Assembly: GCA_022606425.2 (NCBI GenBank)
Contig: JAHDVF020000899.1
Coordinates: forward strand, 124,001 to 188,000
Direction of reading: 5' to 3'
DNA length: 64,000 bases
Source: Lepidostoma basale
Lineage: Eukaryota; Arthropoda; Insecta; Trichoptera; Lepidostomatidae
The notes beneath the pieces are model-generated. The model ran no database searches and was not told the origin of the DNA. It saw only the letters and a program-made list of their open reading frames with translations. Made by a program: the position numbers and the translations under genes. This document shows, in pieces, positions 29,877 through 38,859 of the stretch (positions within the stretch are counted from its first letter, which is position 1; every line of letters begins with the position of its first letter).

Positions 29877-30475
29877 TAACTAACTTACTAACCATCACGC
29901 CGTCTCCCCGGAGGGGTAGGCAGAAATAATGGAACGCCACACTGTTCTGTCCTGACATACTTCTCTCGCTTCCTCTACATTCATACATCTTGTCATGCAC
30001 GCACGTCGATTTCTCCGACTCCTCACGTGAGCGACATTTAATATTTGATTGATTTGATCGTGCCACGTTTTCCTCGGCCTTCCTCTATTTCTAGCTCCGT
30101 TCACGTCGTTTACATATACCTTGTTTACCATTCTGTCTTCACTCATTCTTTCCATGTGTCCAAACCATCTTAATGACCCTTTCCTTATTTTGTTCATAAC
30201 ACTTTCATTCGCACCACATTCACTTCTTATACTTGCATTTGTCACTCTATCATATACATATTTGCGACACATTCGTCTTAGAGATCTCATTTCTACTGCA
30301 TTTATTCTACTTTCATCCTTCTCTTGCCAGTTCCATGTTTCACTTCCATACATAAGGGTCGGCACAAGAATTTCGGTATTATGCACTGCCATCTTAGCTT
30401 TTTTGGATAGGCTTTTGTTTGCGATGACACTTTTTGTTTGCGATGACAGCTTTTGTTTGCGATGACAACTTTAAA
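29877..30475 (-). mobile_element. LINE fragment, family A, well preserved
   Basis: A 165-codon frame on the reverse strand (29895-30392) reads MAVHNTEILVPTLMYGSETW, NWQEKDESRINAVEMRSLRR, SNASIRSECGANESVMNKIR-like, KGSLRWFGHMERMSEDRMVN, KVYVNDVNGARNRGRPRKTW, HDQINQILNVAHVRSRRNRR, ACMTRCMNVEEAREVCQDRT, VWRSIISAYPSGETA and stop: the complete C-terminus. Near the 5' edge TTTTGTTTGCGATGACA occurs three times in tandem (30413-30465). Confidence 0.92.
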
Positions 30476-30772
30476 AATACTAAGTGCAGTTTTATTAATT
30501 CAAATATGAATCCACAACACAAAGTAAAGGCGAATGTAGGAGAAATATAATTATAAATTTATAATGTTTTTATGTGTATATTGGATGAAAGTGATGTGAC
30601 AAATAACTTGTTGAGAAATGCCTTACTTGGAATTATGCTTTTTGTTTTTAGATTCATGTTCAAAGACGGACCATTTGACGTTATTTAAAAGCACAACAGA
30701 AGACTTCACGAGTTTCACCGAACAAAATATAGAAGAATAAAAATAAATTTATTTTATTACAACGACAGAAAC

Positions 30773-31300
30773 AAACCATCACGCAGTTTCTCTGCAGGAC
30801 AGGCAGAGAGAATGTACCGCCACACTACTATATCCTGACACACCTCTCTAGCTTCCTCCACATTTATACAGCGAGTCATACACGTGGTTCTTCCGACTTG
30901 ACATATTTATAGTAAAATTTGACTAATCTGCTCGTTCACACCGTTAATGTATAGTTTCATAACCATTATTCCTTAATCCACGCGTTCCATACGTCCAAAC
31001 CAACGTAGCGATCCTTTCATAATTTTGTTAATAATACTTTCCTCCGTTCTACATTCCTTCCTTATATCGGTAATTGAAATTCTGTCGTACATCGTTTTAT
31101 CACATACACGTCTAAGGGATTTCATCTCTACCACATTTATTCTGCTCTTATCTTTCTTCTGCAAGTTCCATGCTTCACTTTCATACATCAGGGTTGATAC
31201 TATCACTCCATTGTGAACGGCCATTTTTTTTTTCTTTCTAATAACAGTTTTTAAAGCTCCATTCACTTTGTTACCCGCATTTGGTTGTGCTATATTTACC
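30773..31300 (-). mobile_element. LINE fragment, family A (subfamily 3)
   Basis: Tail complement AAACAAACCATCACGC (TTTG type) and reading frames NGALKTVIRKKKKMAVHNGV, STLMYESEAWNLQKKDKSRI, RVCDKTMYDRISITDIRKEC and SLRWFGRMERVD. A deletion removes part of the region between GRPRK and the HME box. Confidence 0.85.
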
Positions 31301-31304
31301 TCAG

Positions 31305-31425
31305 TCTACCTCGACTACGTTCTCCATTTACATCGTTAACGTATACTTTTTTAACCATTCCATCCATGCGCTTCGTATGTCCAAACCTATGTGGCGATCA
31401 ATTTATAATTTTGCTCATAATTTTA
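31305..31425 (-). mobile_element. LINE fragment, family A
   Basis: Complement of the RWFGH...MVKKVYVNDVNGERSR region only; both ends missing. It follows the previous copy in the same orientation. Confidence 0.65.
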
Positions 31426-31555
31426 ATATGCATTTTATAATAAACTTGATATGTTGTGTTTATTCGTTGTTATATTGTATAAATTAAATAAAAAATTACT
31501 TTGAAAGTTATTTTTATATGCTTTATATAGCTCGTATGCCAAAAAGTTAATGAAA

Positions 31556-31870
31556 TGTGTCAGAAATATTGGATTTCAACACTTTTGAAATCCGTCGGAT
31601 GAGCTTTCAAGGTGAGCTTTTTTTAAAACTATTATCTGGGGGAATTTACAATCGAGGAATACTGAGAGAACTAAATCTATACGTTCCCCACAGCTGTAGC
31701 AGAACAAGAGGGGTATATATAATTTTATGCCCTAAATTGCCGTACGGATGGCCTTCGAAGTTCTCCTGTATTGAAAGCGATTCGTCTTTTAAATCAGGTG
31801 GTAACGAAGATTGACCTCATTGGATGCAGCTATAGTGAATCCGTAGCGATTCCTCCATGTAGAGGAACGT
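31556..31870 (+). mobile_element. Jockey-like LINE fragment (family J2)
   Basis: Frame one reads IYNRGILRELNLYVPHSCSR; after a one-base shift, CRTDGLRSSPVLKAIRLLNQ and VVTKIDLIGCSYSESV. The LNLYVP ... RTD ... SPVLKAIRLLN spacing is that of jockey-like C-termini, but the sequence is distant from family J. Confidence 0.6.
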
Positions 31871-31914
31871 TTGATGGTTAATTTTTAAGTAAGATTATAA
31901 TAATTAATTCATTT

Positions 31915-31965
31915 ATACAACAGAATCTTTCATTTATTTCATTTTCATTTCATTTTCATTTATTT
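31915..31965. repeat. CATTT-rich microsatellite
   Basis: Repeated CATTTTCATTTCATTTTCAT units over about 45 bp. Confidence 0.8.
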
Positions 31966-32086
31966 TAATAAAAATTACAAACATTACAGAAATATTTCCA
32001 GATCGTTTGCAATTACATTATAAGAATTTAAAAGAGAAGCATAAAAACATATAAATAAAATAAAAAAGTTTAAGAATTATAAATAA

Positions 32087-32495
32087 TCATAACATTGATA
32101 TTGCATCCCTGAGGCAACTCACACTATCACGAAATATGTCGACCTCCGAGGCGATCCGATTAAGCAATAAGATTGCCCTACCCACAGGCATAACCATTGG
32201 CAGGTTGGTTCTGCAGCGTGGCAAATAAAACAATCTGTGCTGTCTTTGACGAAGGTAATTATCAGGGACAAATAGACCTACATCACTCAGGATATCCGAG
32301 TTCTGTATACGGCCGCCAATCAGCTGAAAGAAGTGAACTCCCAAGTGAATGTTCCTCCTTCTCTCCAATGATTGGTAGCTTAGCATACCTAGCAAGAATT
32401 CAGTTAGAAAGAGCCACGGGTAATAACCGCGCTCCCTGAGGTAAAGAAAGCGCAGAATTTTTTTCTGCACTCGCTCTACCATCAGAGAATATCGG
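32087..32495 (-). mobile_element. Jockey-like LINE fragment (family J), 131-codon frame
   Basis: Reverse strand reads MVERVQKKILRFLYLRERGY, YPWLFLTEFLLGMLSYQSLE, RRRNIHLGVHFFQLIGGRIQ, NSDILSDVGLFVPDNYLRQR, QHRLFYLPRCRTNLPMVMPV, GRAILLLNRIASEVDIFRDS. The frame is intact from here to the C-terminus but the polymerase is absent. Confidence 0.88.
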
Positions 32496-32499
32496 ATCC

Positions 32500-32785
32500 C
32501 ACCCGGTGACCAAATAACCGACTTCTTACCAGCCGGATATCCTTATCTTTTGCCTGCCTTCACTCAAAATTCAAGATCTATTGGCCCCAAATAGTGTAAA
32601 ATGCCGTTCTCTGAACCATGGCAGGCGAAAAGTCAATTATGATTGTTATGACAAAGATAGGGATGATTTCGAAACCGGTCGACAGTCTAAGTGATTTGTG
32701 ATTGAAATAATCAAAAATATTTACGTAATTTTAAATACGTAACTTAACAGAGATTATTGTTAAGAGAGCGTGTTCTGAAATATTG
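32500..32785. other. Stretch with a GAAACCGGTCGAC motif
   Basis: GATTTCGAAACCGGTCGACA near 32656-32675 resembles the GAAACCGGTC repeats. Nothing else was recognised. Confidence 0.35.
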
Positions 32786-32789
32786 TAAT

Positions 32790-33110
32790 AGTCAAATAAA
32801 GTACCAACGGCCAGCTGATCTTCAGGAAGAATCTCCCTGAAGAAACCCAAAAGATGGCGAGACAGCTGAATATATGCATCCCAGGAACATGCTGTGAGAA
32901 ATAACAGGACAGTCCTAGAAAAAGAAAAAGAAAATAATACAGACATGTGTTTATAAATAGTATTGGAGGGTGGAAGAGTTGGATGGGAAGAAGCTGGAAA
33001 AACCTGGAGAATGGAAAGGATAGCCAGTTACAGGAATCAGTGGAGGACTGTTGTGGAGGAGGCTAAATCCTACACTGTTATAGGATGTAGCGGGAGAAAA
33101 AGAATAATAA
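32790..33110 (+). mobile_element. LINE C-terminal fragments, family E and a D-like end
   Basis: KVPTAS then KKPKRWRDS, stop, IYASQEHAVRNNRTVLEKEK (32795-32935) parallels the family E copy at 42150-42300. Directly after, RNQWRTVVEEAKSYTVIGCS (near 33030-33090) resembles a family D-type C-terminus ending in GAAAAAGAATAATAA. Both are short relics. Confidence 0.55.
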
Positions 33111-33119
33111 TTAAATAGT

Positions 33120-33421
33120 TAAGAAAGCAATGTGTAATGTCCCCATGTTTGTTAAATCTATACATGGACAAGTGTATGTAAGAGCTGAAAGGGTTGGATG
33201 CAGGTGCAAAAATGAACGGTGTGTCAGAAAGCTGTTTGTTGTATGCTACTTGCAGTCTACGAACATTAACTACAAGCCCTGGTGTCTAGTATGTATGAGG
33301 TATGCAAGCGATACAATTTGATGATGAATGTGGATAAGTCCAAGGTAATGATTTTAGAAAAAGAAGGAAACATGACAGTCTGCAACATTAGTGTGAACGG
33401 TGAAAATCTGGAACAAGTGTG
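33120..33421 (+). mobile_element. LINE fragment, family A, polymerase-proximal part
   Basis: Encodes a degenerate segment, then YEVCKRYNLMMNVDKSKVMI, LEKEGNMTVCNISVNGENLE and Q before breaking off at 33421. This part lies just downstream of the YADD motif in the element. It has no 3' end. Confidence 0.75.
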
Positions 33422-33432
33422 AATTTTAACCA

Positions 33433-33474
33433 TACACTGAAGAAGGGAAGTTTGTGTCTCGAAACATGTTTGTG
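33433..33474 (+). ncRNA. Hammerhead-ribozyme-like motif HH2
   Basis: TACA (stem I), CTGAAGA, A, GGGA, loop AGTTTGTG, TCTC (stem II with one GU pair), GAAAC, AT, GTT, TGTG (stem I, one GU pair). GTT is a permitted cleavage triplet. The motif is followed by AAAAGTGCAAAAAGTGCTGT and TCAAATGTGAATCCACAAAG, the latter shared with 30500 and 44240. One extra A precedes stem II. Confidence 0.4.
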
Positions 33475-33584
33475 AAAAGTGCAAAAAGTGCTGTGAAAAT
33501 ACAATGTTTTCGAAAAGTTACTCAAATGTGAATCCACAAAGTGATAGCGAATATAGAATAAATAAATAAAAAAAACTCTGGTGA

Positions 33585-33624
33585 TGCTAACTTGTTTCGC
33601 TTTGACCCAAGCTTCATCAGAGCA
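33585..33624 (-). ncRNA. Hammerhead-ribozyme-like motif HH3 (most canonical)
   Basis: Reverse strand: TGCT, CTGATGA, A, GCTTGGGTCAAAGC, GAAAC, AA, GTT, AGCA. The core CTGATGA is the canonical hammerhead core. Stem I TGCT/AGCA is perfect; GCTTG/CAAAGC forms stem II with one bulged A; GTT is a permitted triplet. As in the other motifs there is one extra base before stem II and stem III is minimal. Confidence 0.5.
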
Positions 33625-33656
33625 GTATAACGACTTATTACAATAAGTTGTTATAC

Positions 33657-33696
33657 TGCCCTGATGAAGTCTGGGTCCAAAGGAAACTAGTTGGCA
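33657..33696 (+). ncRNA. Hammerhead-ribozyme-like motif HH4
   Basis: TGCC, CTGATGA, AGTCTGGGTCCAAAG, GAAAC, TA, GTT, GGCA. Core and stem I (TGCC/GGCA) are intact; stem II is weakened compared with HH3, pairing only TGG/CCA clearly. Confidence 0.4.
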
Positions 33697-33734
33697 TCAA
33701 TTATAATAACCATGCCGTTGTTAAATACAAAGAT

Positions 33735-33965
33735 TTTTATGAATTAAATCACTGTTTTTCCACATTTGAGTTTATTTTTCTCGACATGTTTAGAAGGCTT
33801 ACACCTTCATCATCGGAAGAATGAATCATCATCATATCATCATTCTCTCGATGATGAAGATGCCTTCGAAACATGTCGAGAAAAATAAACTCAAAAGTGG
33901 AAAAAATAGTTTTTTATTTCTTAAAAATTCGTCATTATGGAATTCCACAATGTTAACGCCTTAAG
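33735..33965. repeat. Inverted hammerhead-like repeat pair, TCGATGA core
   Basis: The left copy (complement, 33765-33830) and right copy (33843-33965) share GAGTTTATTTTTCTCGACAT in inverted arrangement. Right motif: TTCTC, TCGATGA, T, GAAG, ATGC, CTTC, GAAAC, AT, GTC, GAGAA, with both stems perfect (33843-33882). The left motif has TAAAC for GAAAC. The right flank GGAATTCCACAATGTTAACG matches 1220-1245. Confidence 0.65.
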
Positions 33966-34410
33966 TTAATCTAAAAGTTTTTTTAATTAAGTCTAACCAC
34001 AGTGCTTCATATGAACATTTAATAGGCATTATTTTATTATTAAAGTTTATATAGTATAAATAAAAATATATTTTCTTTAATATTGCCTTTTTTAAGTGGT
34101 GCATTTTTTATGGATATTAATTTAATTTTAAGTATCGCATTTTGCATTTATGTGTTTGTACATTGCTACCGACTTGGCTCGCGCTATATCTCTGTAATAA
34201 AGGTTACGAACAGTAAAATAATGAAGTATCGAGTGATCCAGTCTTGCGGGAACAGGTTCCTTCGTATTTATAGTTGACGCATCCTGGCACCAAAAAAATG
34301 CAAGACTATTAAAGACAGCACGACCATTTTCCTGTAATAAAGATCAATAAATATATATCCATCTTAAAGCATCCAGGAACTGTGGTTTTTCCTTTTTAAA
34401 ATATTTATAA
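33966..34410 (+). other. Unrecognised stretch with a 64-codon open frame
   Basis: A frame at 34083-34277 begins MPFLSGAFFMDINLILSIAF with a hydrophobic start, but no family is recognised, no splice sites are evident and the surroundings are repeats. I do not support a gene. Confidence 0.3.
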
Positions 34411-34412
34411 TA

Positions 34413-34978
34413 TAAACTTACCATCACGCCGTCTCTCCGAAAGGGGTAGGCAGAAACAATGGACTATCACACTATTATTTCCTGCAACACTTCTTTCGCT
34501 TCCTAAATATTTGTACATCGTGTCATGTACGCACGTCGATTTTTCCGATTCCTCAGTGGCCGACATTCAAAATTAGATTTTTTTTCCTCGGTCTTTATTT
34601 ATTTCCAGTTACATCTACATCGTTAACATATACTTTTTTTTACCATTCTTTCCTCATTTATTCCTTCCATGTGTTCAAACAATCTTAATTTTCCTTTCAT
34701 TATTTTGTTCATAATACTTTCATTCGCACCGCATTCACTTCTTACATTTTCATTCGACACTCTATCATACATTGATTTTCAACACATTCGTCTAAGAGAT
34801 CTCATTTTTACTACACTCGCCCATGCTTTCCAAACATACTACCTAAATATAAAAATCATCTACTTGTTCCAGATTTTCACTATTTTTGATAATGTTGCAG
34901 ACCGTCATGATTTCTTCTTTTTCGAAAATCATTTACCTTAGAGTTATTCACATTCATCATCAGATCATTTCGCATTCA
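34413..34978 (-). mobile_element. LINE fragment, family A, internally deleted
   Basis: Complement of the C-terminus from AYPFGET-like sequence to VEMRSLRRMC, then an internal loss of the LMYGSEAW...ERRVGAG block. It continues with complements of VEFVYLG, NGENLEQV, NISVN and MMNVNKSKV. The deletion removes about 250 bp. Confidence 0.8.
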
Positions 34979-34984
34979 TTTTTT

Positions 34985-35410
34985 ATACTTCAAGACGTGT
35001 TGAATTATGGACCTTAAAACCTGGCATCATGAACCGGCTGGAGACGTTTGAAATGTGGCTTTATTGCAATATACTGCACATCCCTTTGACCAATATGGTC
35101 AGCAACATAAATGTTTTACAGAGAGGCAGGCCTGATAAAAAAATGTTGGCCAATATTAAAGCTCGTTAGGTGGCATATTGAGGTCATGTGAATTGGAGAT
35201 AAAAAAAATGAATTGCTGTACCTGAACATTGAGGAAAATGAAGAGGAATGTAGTGTTGGCAGGAGGCGAATCTCCTGGTTCCATGACATAAGGGGTTGGA
35301 TCAACTTGAAGAACGTTTAGAAGCTGTATCGAGCTCCCAGGGATAGAGACAGCTACCTTCGGGTGATAGTCAACGTCGGGGAGTTTTGATAATACACTGG
35401 AAAAAGAAAA
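34985..35410 (+). mobile_element. LINE fragment, family G
   Basis: Encodes WTLKPGIMNRLETFEMWLYC, NILHIPLTNMVSNINVLQRG, then degenerate ..KMLANIKAR.VAY.GHVN.. and a C-terminus with ISWFHDIRGWINL-like and DRDSYLRVIVNVGEF-like sequence. Stops and shifts are frequent. The tail is GGAAAAAGAAAAG. Confidence 0.7.
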
Positions 35411-35539
35411 GGGTATTTGTATGTCATCGATACAACCTAATAACATAATGATTGAGGGTTGATCATTTCAAAGTTGCAAAGTATCAAAATGAGTTTATGA
35501 TCCCAATTGTTGTTAAATATAACTGTGCAAAGTTTACTT

Positions 35540-35605
35540 CAAACTCATGTATAGAACTGGCAAAAGAAGGATGAAAATAGAACAAATGCAGTAGAAATGT
35601 TTTTG
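35540..35605 (+). mobile_element. LINE fragment, family A (short)
   Basis: Encodes ELAKEG, then MKIEQMQ-like frames of the WQKKDESRINAVEM segment; about 65 bp. Confidence 0.55.
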
Positions 35606-35704
35606 TTGCCCCCAAAACAATGGACAGATGATGAAAATAAAAATAATAATGTAAAAAATCATTTTTTTGTATATTTAGTTAAAATCCACAAATACTTGTG
35701 TCTT

Positions 35705-35745
35705 AGGCCGGTTTCGGCAGCTCGCTGCCATCTTCTGGTCAAGTT
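35705..35745 (-). repeat. Hairpin repeat, GGCAGC/GCTGCC
   Basis: Reverse strand TGAC, CAGAAGA, T, GGCAGC, GA, GCTGCC, GAAACCGGCC. Second copy of the 8838-8885 hairpin, with identical stem II. Confidence 0.5.
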
Positions 35746-36089
35746 ACCAAGTTGTCATGTCTTTATTATTTTGGGGGCATAACAATTACACTGCCTTTAG
35801 TCTGGTGTAGAATTCAGGTGAAAAAAAGAATTAATGTCACGTGTCAAGAGAATTAAAAATAATATTTTGAGTTATATCATATTATAATTTGTCGTTACAT
35901 ATTATGTTTAAAAATAGATAATACGTTTCAAGGAATAAAAATTGTTTTTATATACCATTAACAATTTTAAAATATTATGAAGAACAACAGCAATATGAAC
36001 AAAAACTAAATCAAGGCCTTACCAAATATGGTGTACAAATATATTAAAGGGAAAATATCCACACTACCTAAACAATTATATTTTGTGCT

Positions 36090-36445
36090 GATATTGTTTT
36101 CACTAAGTAACGCCAAATATTAACTGTACTCTTTAACACTTCATGTATTGCTTTTTCACGGAGCAACAATATGGCGTCCGTAGGCAACTGTCATTTAAAA
36201 TTTCTCACACACTTATATTAAAATATTGTGCAAGAATATACTCGTATATATATATTTTTAAATATCTACACCGTGCTACTGGAAACACTTACTGTTATGA
36301 TGTTCCACTGTTGTTGTTTTCACTAAATACCGCCAAATATTACTATAATAGTACTCCTTTTAATGTCGTGTATTGCATTTTCACGATGCAACAAGATGGC
36401 GGCCATTTGTAGCTGTCATTTGTAATTTCTAACACGCAAAAAAAA
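36090..36445. repeat. Direct duplication of a 125-bp segment
   Basis: TTTTCACTAAGTAACGCCAA ... GGAGCAACAATATGGCG ... AACTGTCATTT (36096-36200) recurs as TTTTCACTAAATACCGCCAA ... GATGCAACAAGATGGCG ... AGCTGTCATTT (36318-36423). The copies are about 218 bp apart and differ by small indels, suggesting an old tandem duplication. Confidence 0.7.
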
Positions 36446-36950
36446 ATCTGCATTGCGGCCATTCTTTCAATAGTGAAACAGCATGTGATACGGTTTCAAA
36501 AAGTTCCAGAATAGTGGTTTATTGTTTTTATAGTGCTTCAAATTGTAAGAATTATTTATTGGTTTTTGAACAAAGTTATACAACTTTATATTTAAAATAT
36601 TTATGGAATTAAAACTTTGTTTTCTATTACAGAAACGTAATTATAATTTATGGGAATGACATGTTTCTGCTCTTAAGAGATATTTGGTTCTGACACTTCA
36701 AATTCCTTTCTGATTTATTTATAATACATTAATTTAGTATTCATTGCCTATGTAAACATGGTACTCATAAATAGTCATATTAATTTTTTTAAACTAGTTA
36801 CACCACACTTTGAAATAAGGTAACACATTCCATTATTCAAAGTTTTATCTCTCACTTATTGTCAACAATGTATGCAGCCACACCACTTACCTGAATTACT
36901 GTATTCTACTCGTTTAACTCGTGGATATAAACAACGATACGATTGTTTTT
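36446..36950. other. AT-rich stretch, nothing clearly recognised
   Basis: TTTATGGGAATGACATGTTT with CTGCTCTTAAGAG at 36648-36682 resembles the P3 repeat. No other feature was recognised. Confidence 0.4.
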
Positions 36951-36954
36951 TATA

Positions 36955-37192
36955 AACTAACTAACTAACTAAACAACACGCCGTCTCTCCGATGGGGTAG
37001 GCATAAAGAATGGATTGCCACACTTTTCTTTCCTGACATATTTCTCTCGCTTCCGCAACATTTATACATCGTGTCATGCACGCGCGTCGATTTCTCTGAC
37101 TCCTCACGTGGCCGACATTCAATATTTGATTTATTCGATCGTCTTTCTCTATTTTCGGTTCCATTTACATCGTTAACATATAATTTTTTTAC
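36955..37192 (-). mobile_element. LINE fragment, family A
   Basis: Complement of tail TTAGTTAGTTAG, YPIGET, VWQS, RCINVAEAREICQER, RACMTRCI, QINQILNVGHVRSQ and NDVNGTEN. Confidence 0.85.
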
Positions 37193-37221
37193 ACTTTAAA
37201 CAAACAAAATATTAGAGTATA

Positions 37222-37541
37222 TCTAAACATCACGCCGTCCCTCCAGTGGGGTAGGCAGAAATAATGAACCGCCACATTTTTGTCCTTACATACTTCTCTC
37301 GTTTCCTATACATTCATACATCGTGTCATGCAGGCACGTCGGTTTCTCTGACTCTTCAAGTGGCCGACATATTTCCTCGGTCTTCCTCTATTTCTAGTTC
37401 CATTTAATATTTAAAAAAATACTTTATTTAACATTCTTTCTTCATTCATTCTTTCCATGTGTCCAAACCGTTGTAATATTCCTTTCATTATTTCGTTCAA
37501 AACTCTTTCATTCGCTCCACATTTACTTTTTAAATTTTCAG
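37222..37541 (-). mobile_element. LINE fragment, family A
   Basis: Complement of the GGGACGGCGTGATG terminus through MNVEE, ACMTRCM, GTRNRGRP, RWFGHMERMNEE-like and GANESV sequence. It lies in tandem with the copy to its left, about 30 bp away, and lacks part of the GRPRKTWHD segment. Confidence 0.8.
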
Positions 37542-37569
37542 TATAATTATTATTTTGTTGAATCGCTCT

Positions 37570-37790
37570 TTAAATCATGACAGCATGAGCCAATCGATAT
37601 AAAGGGTTAGTGATTATCGTGACATGTGAAAGTTAGCTAATCTATCGCCATTTTATTGTTACGTGAATTCTACACCAGACCAAAGACAGTGTGACAATCA
37701 CACTGCCCGCGCCGGGAATCAAATCCAGAACCTTCGAAGTGGCAGTCACTGCACTTACCACTCGGCCACAAAGGTCGTCAACACTCATTC
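37570..37790 (-). mobile_element. SINE-2 copy, tRNA-Ser/Leu-like head
   Basis: Complement of the 46041-46256 SINE: the A-box complement CCACTCGGCCAC at 37758-37769 and B-box region GGGAATCAAATCC, then ACAGTGTGACAATCACACTG, AATTCTACACCAGACC and ATGACAGCATGAG. It has diverged from its partner mainly in the box B region. Confidence 0.75.
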
Positions 37791-37799
37791 AGACATTCG

Positions 37800-37858
37800 A
37801 TACTCTATGTCCATTCGTTCTGCCTACCACTTCGGCGAGACGGCGTGATGGTTATAAT
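37800..37858 (+). mobile_element. LINE family A or SINE-1 terminal tail
   Basis: GTCCATTCGTTCTGCCTACC, CTTCGGCGAGACGGCGTGAT and GGTTATAAT. Only the shared last 55 bp remain, so LINE and SINE origin cannot be told apart. Confidence 0.65.
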
Positions 37859-38133
37859 TTATAAATTATTATACAAGTATTATATTATACAGTGTGATTG
37901 GCATAGTGCCTAAATTATATATCTTGCATGTCATTTTATTAGCTCCCACCGGAACATGACAGGAAAAGTGCGTTTACATCATAATTATATAGAAACTTAA
38001 ATACACAATTAAAATGAATTAGTTTTACTGTATAATTAAACGTATTCATAGTGCTTTAAGTTGATCTGGTTGGTGACAAGCTTTTCAAAACAGTCTACAT
38101 TGGTTTTCTAATTGCGGTTTTTCGTTTTCTCAG

Positions 38134-38299
38134 GCTTGCTGTTTTCACTGCTGGGTATATGCTTCTTTCAAATGATTCCATTTCATCCTGACGTCCTTTC
38201 ATCATCTCATTACTCCTCCACCGTCTACTCGCTGTTGAGGCAACGTCGTAGACCCATCTCTACTGTGGACTTCAGACACCTCTTTTGTTTGCAGTTCTG
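38134..38299 (+). CDS. Possible internal exon of an unidentified gene
   Basis: A 166-bp segment is bounded by a strong acceptor (TTTTTCGTTTTCTCAG, G) and a strong donor (CTG, GTAAGTAAT). Only one of three frames is open throughout: LLFSLLGICFFQMIPFHPDV, LSSSHYSSTVYSLLRQRRRP, ISTVDFRHLFCLQF, with a hydrophobic first part. It starts and ends within codons (two bases each). No family is recognised, and the reverse strand gives NHLKEAYTQQ, which resembles a LINE D terminus, so a retroelement origin is a real alternative. Confidence 0.35.
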
Positions 38300-38319
38300 G
38301 TAAGTAATTAATTAAAAAA

Positions 38320-38850
38320 CTAAACTAACTAACTAACCAACTATCACACCGTCTCCCCGAAAGGGGAGGCAGAAAGAATGGACTGCCACACTTTTCTTTC
38401 CTGACATATTTCTCTCGATTCCTCAACATTCATACATCATGTCATGCACGCGCGTCGATTTCTCTGACTCCTCACATCGCCGACATTCAATATTTGATTT
38501 ATTTGTTCCTGCCACGTTTTCCTTGGCCTTCTTCTATTTCTGGTTCCATTAACATCATTAACATATAATTTTTTTACCATTCTTTCTTCATTCATTCTTT
38601 CCATGTGTCCAAACCATCTTAACGATCCTTTCATTATTGTGTTCATAACACCATCATTCGCACCGCATTCACTTCCTATATTTTAATTCGACACTCTATC
38701 ATACGCAGAGTATCCACAAATTCGTCTAAGAGATCTCATTTCTACTGAATTTATTCTACTTTTATCCTTCTTTTGCCAGTTTCATGCTTCGCTTTCATAC
38801 ATAAGGGTCGGTAGAAGAACACCATTGTGCACTGCCATTCTAGATTTTGA
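38320..38850 (-). mobile_element. LINE fragment, family A (subfamily 2)
   Basis: Complement of (TTAG)n and the GGTGTGATAG terminus, then RACMT, QINQILNVGDVRSQRN, RRRPRKTWQE, MERMNEERMVKKLYVNDVNG, NTIMKGSLRWFGH, GYSAYDRVSN-like and LMYESEA to ARMAVHNGV. One frameshift near 38680. Confidence 0.9.
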
Positions 38851-38859
38851 TAATATAAA

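Larger units (their letters stand above)
33555..33720. repeat. Inverted pair of hammerhead-like repeats with a central hairpin
   Basis: Two motifs face away from each other (33585-33624 reverse and 33657-33696 forward). Between them GCAGTATAACGACTTATT and AATAAGTTGTTATACTGC are inverted with one mismatch around ACA. The whole block can fold into one hairpin with a motif at each arm. Confidence 0.7.
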
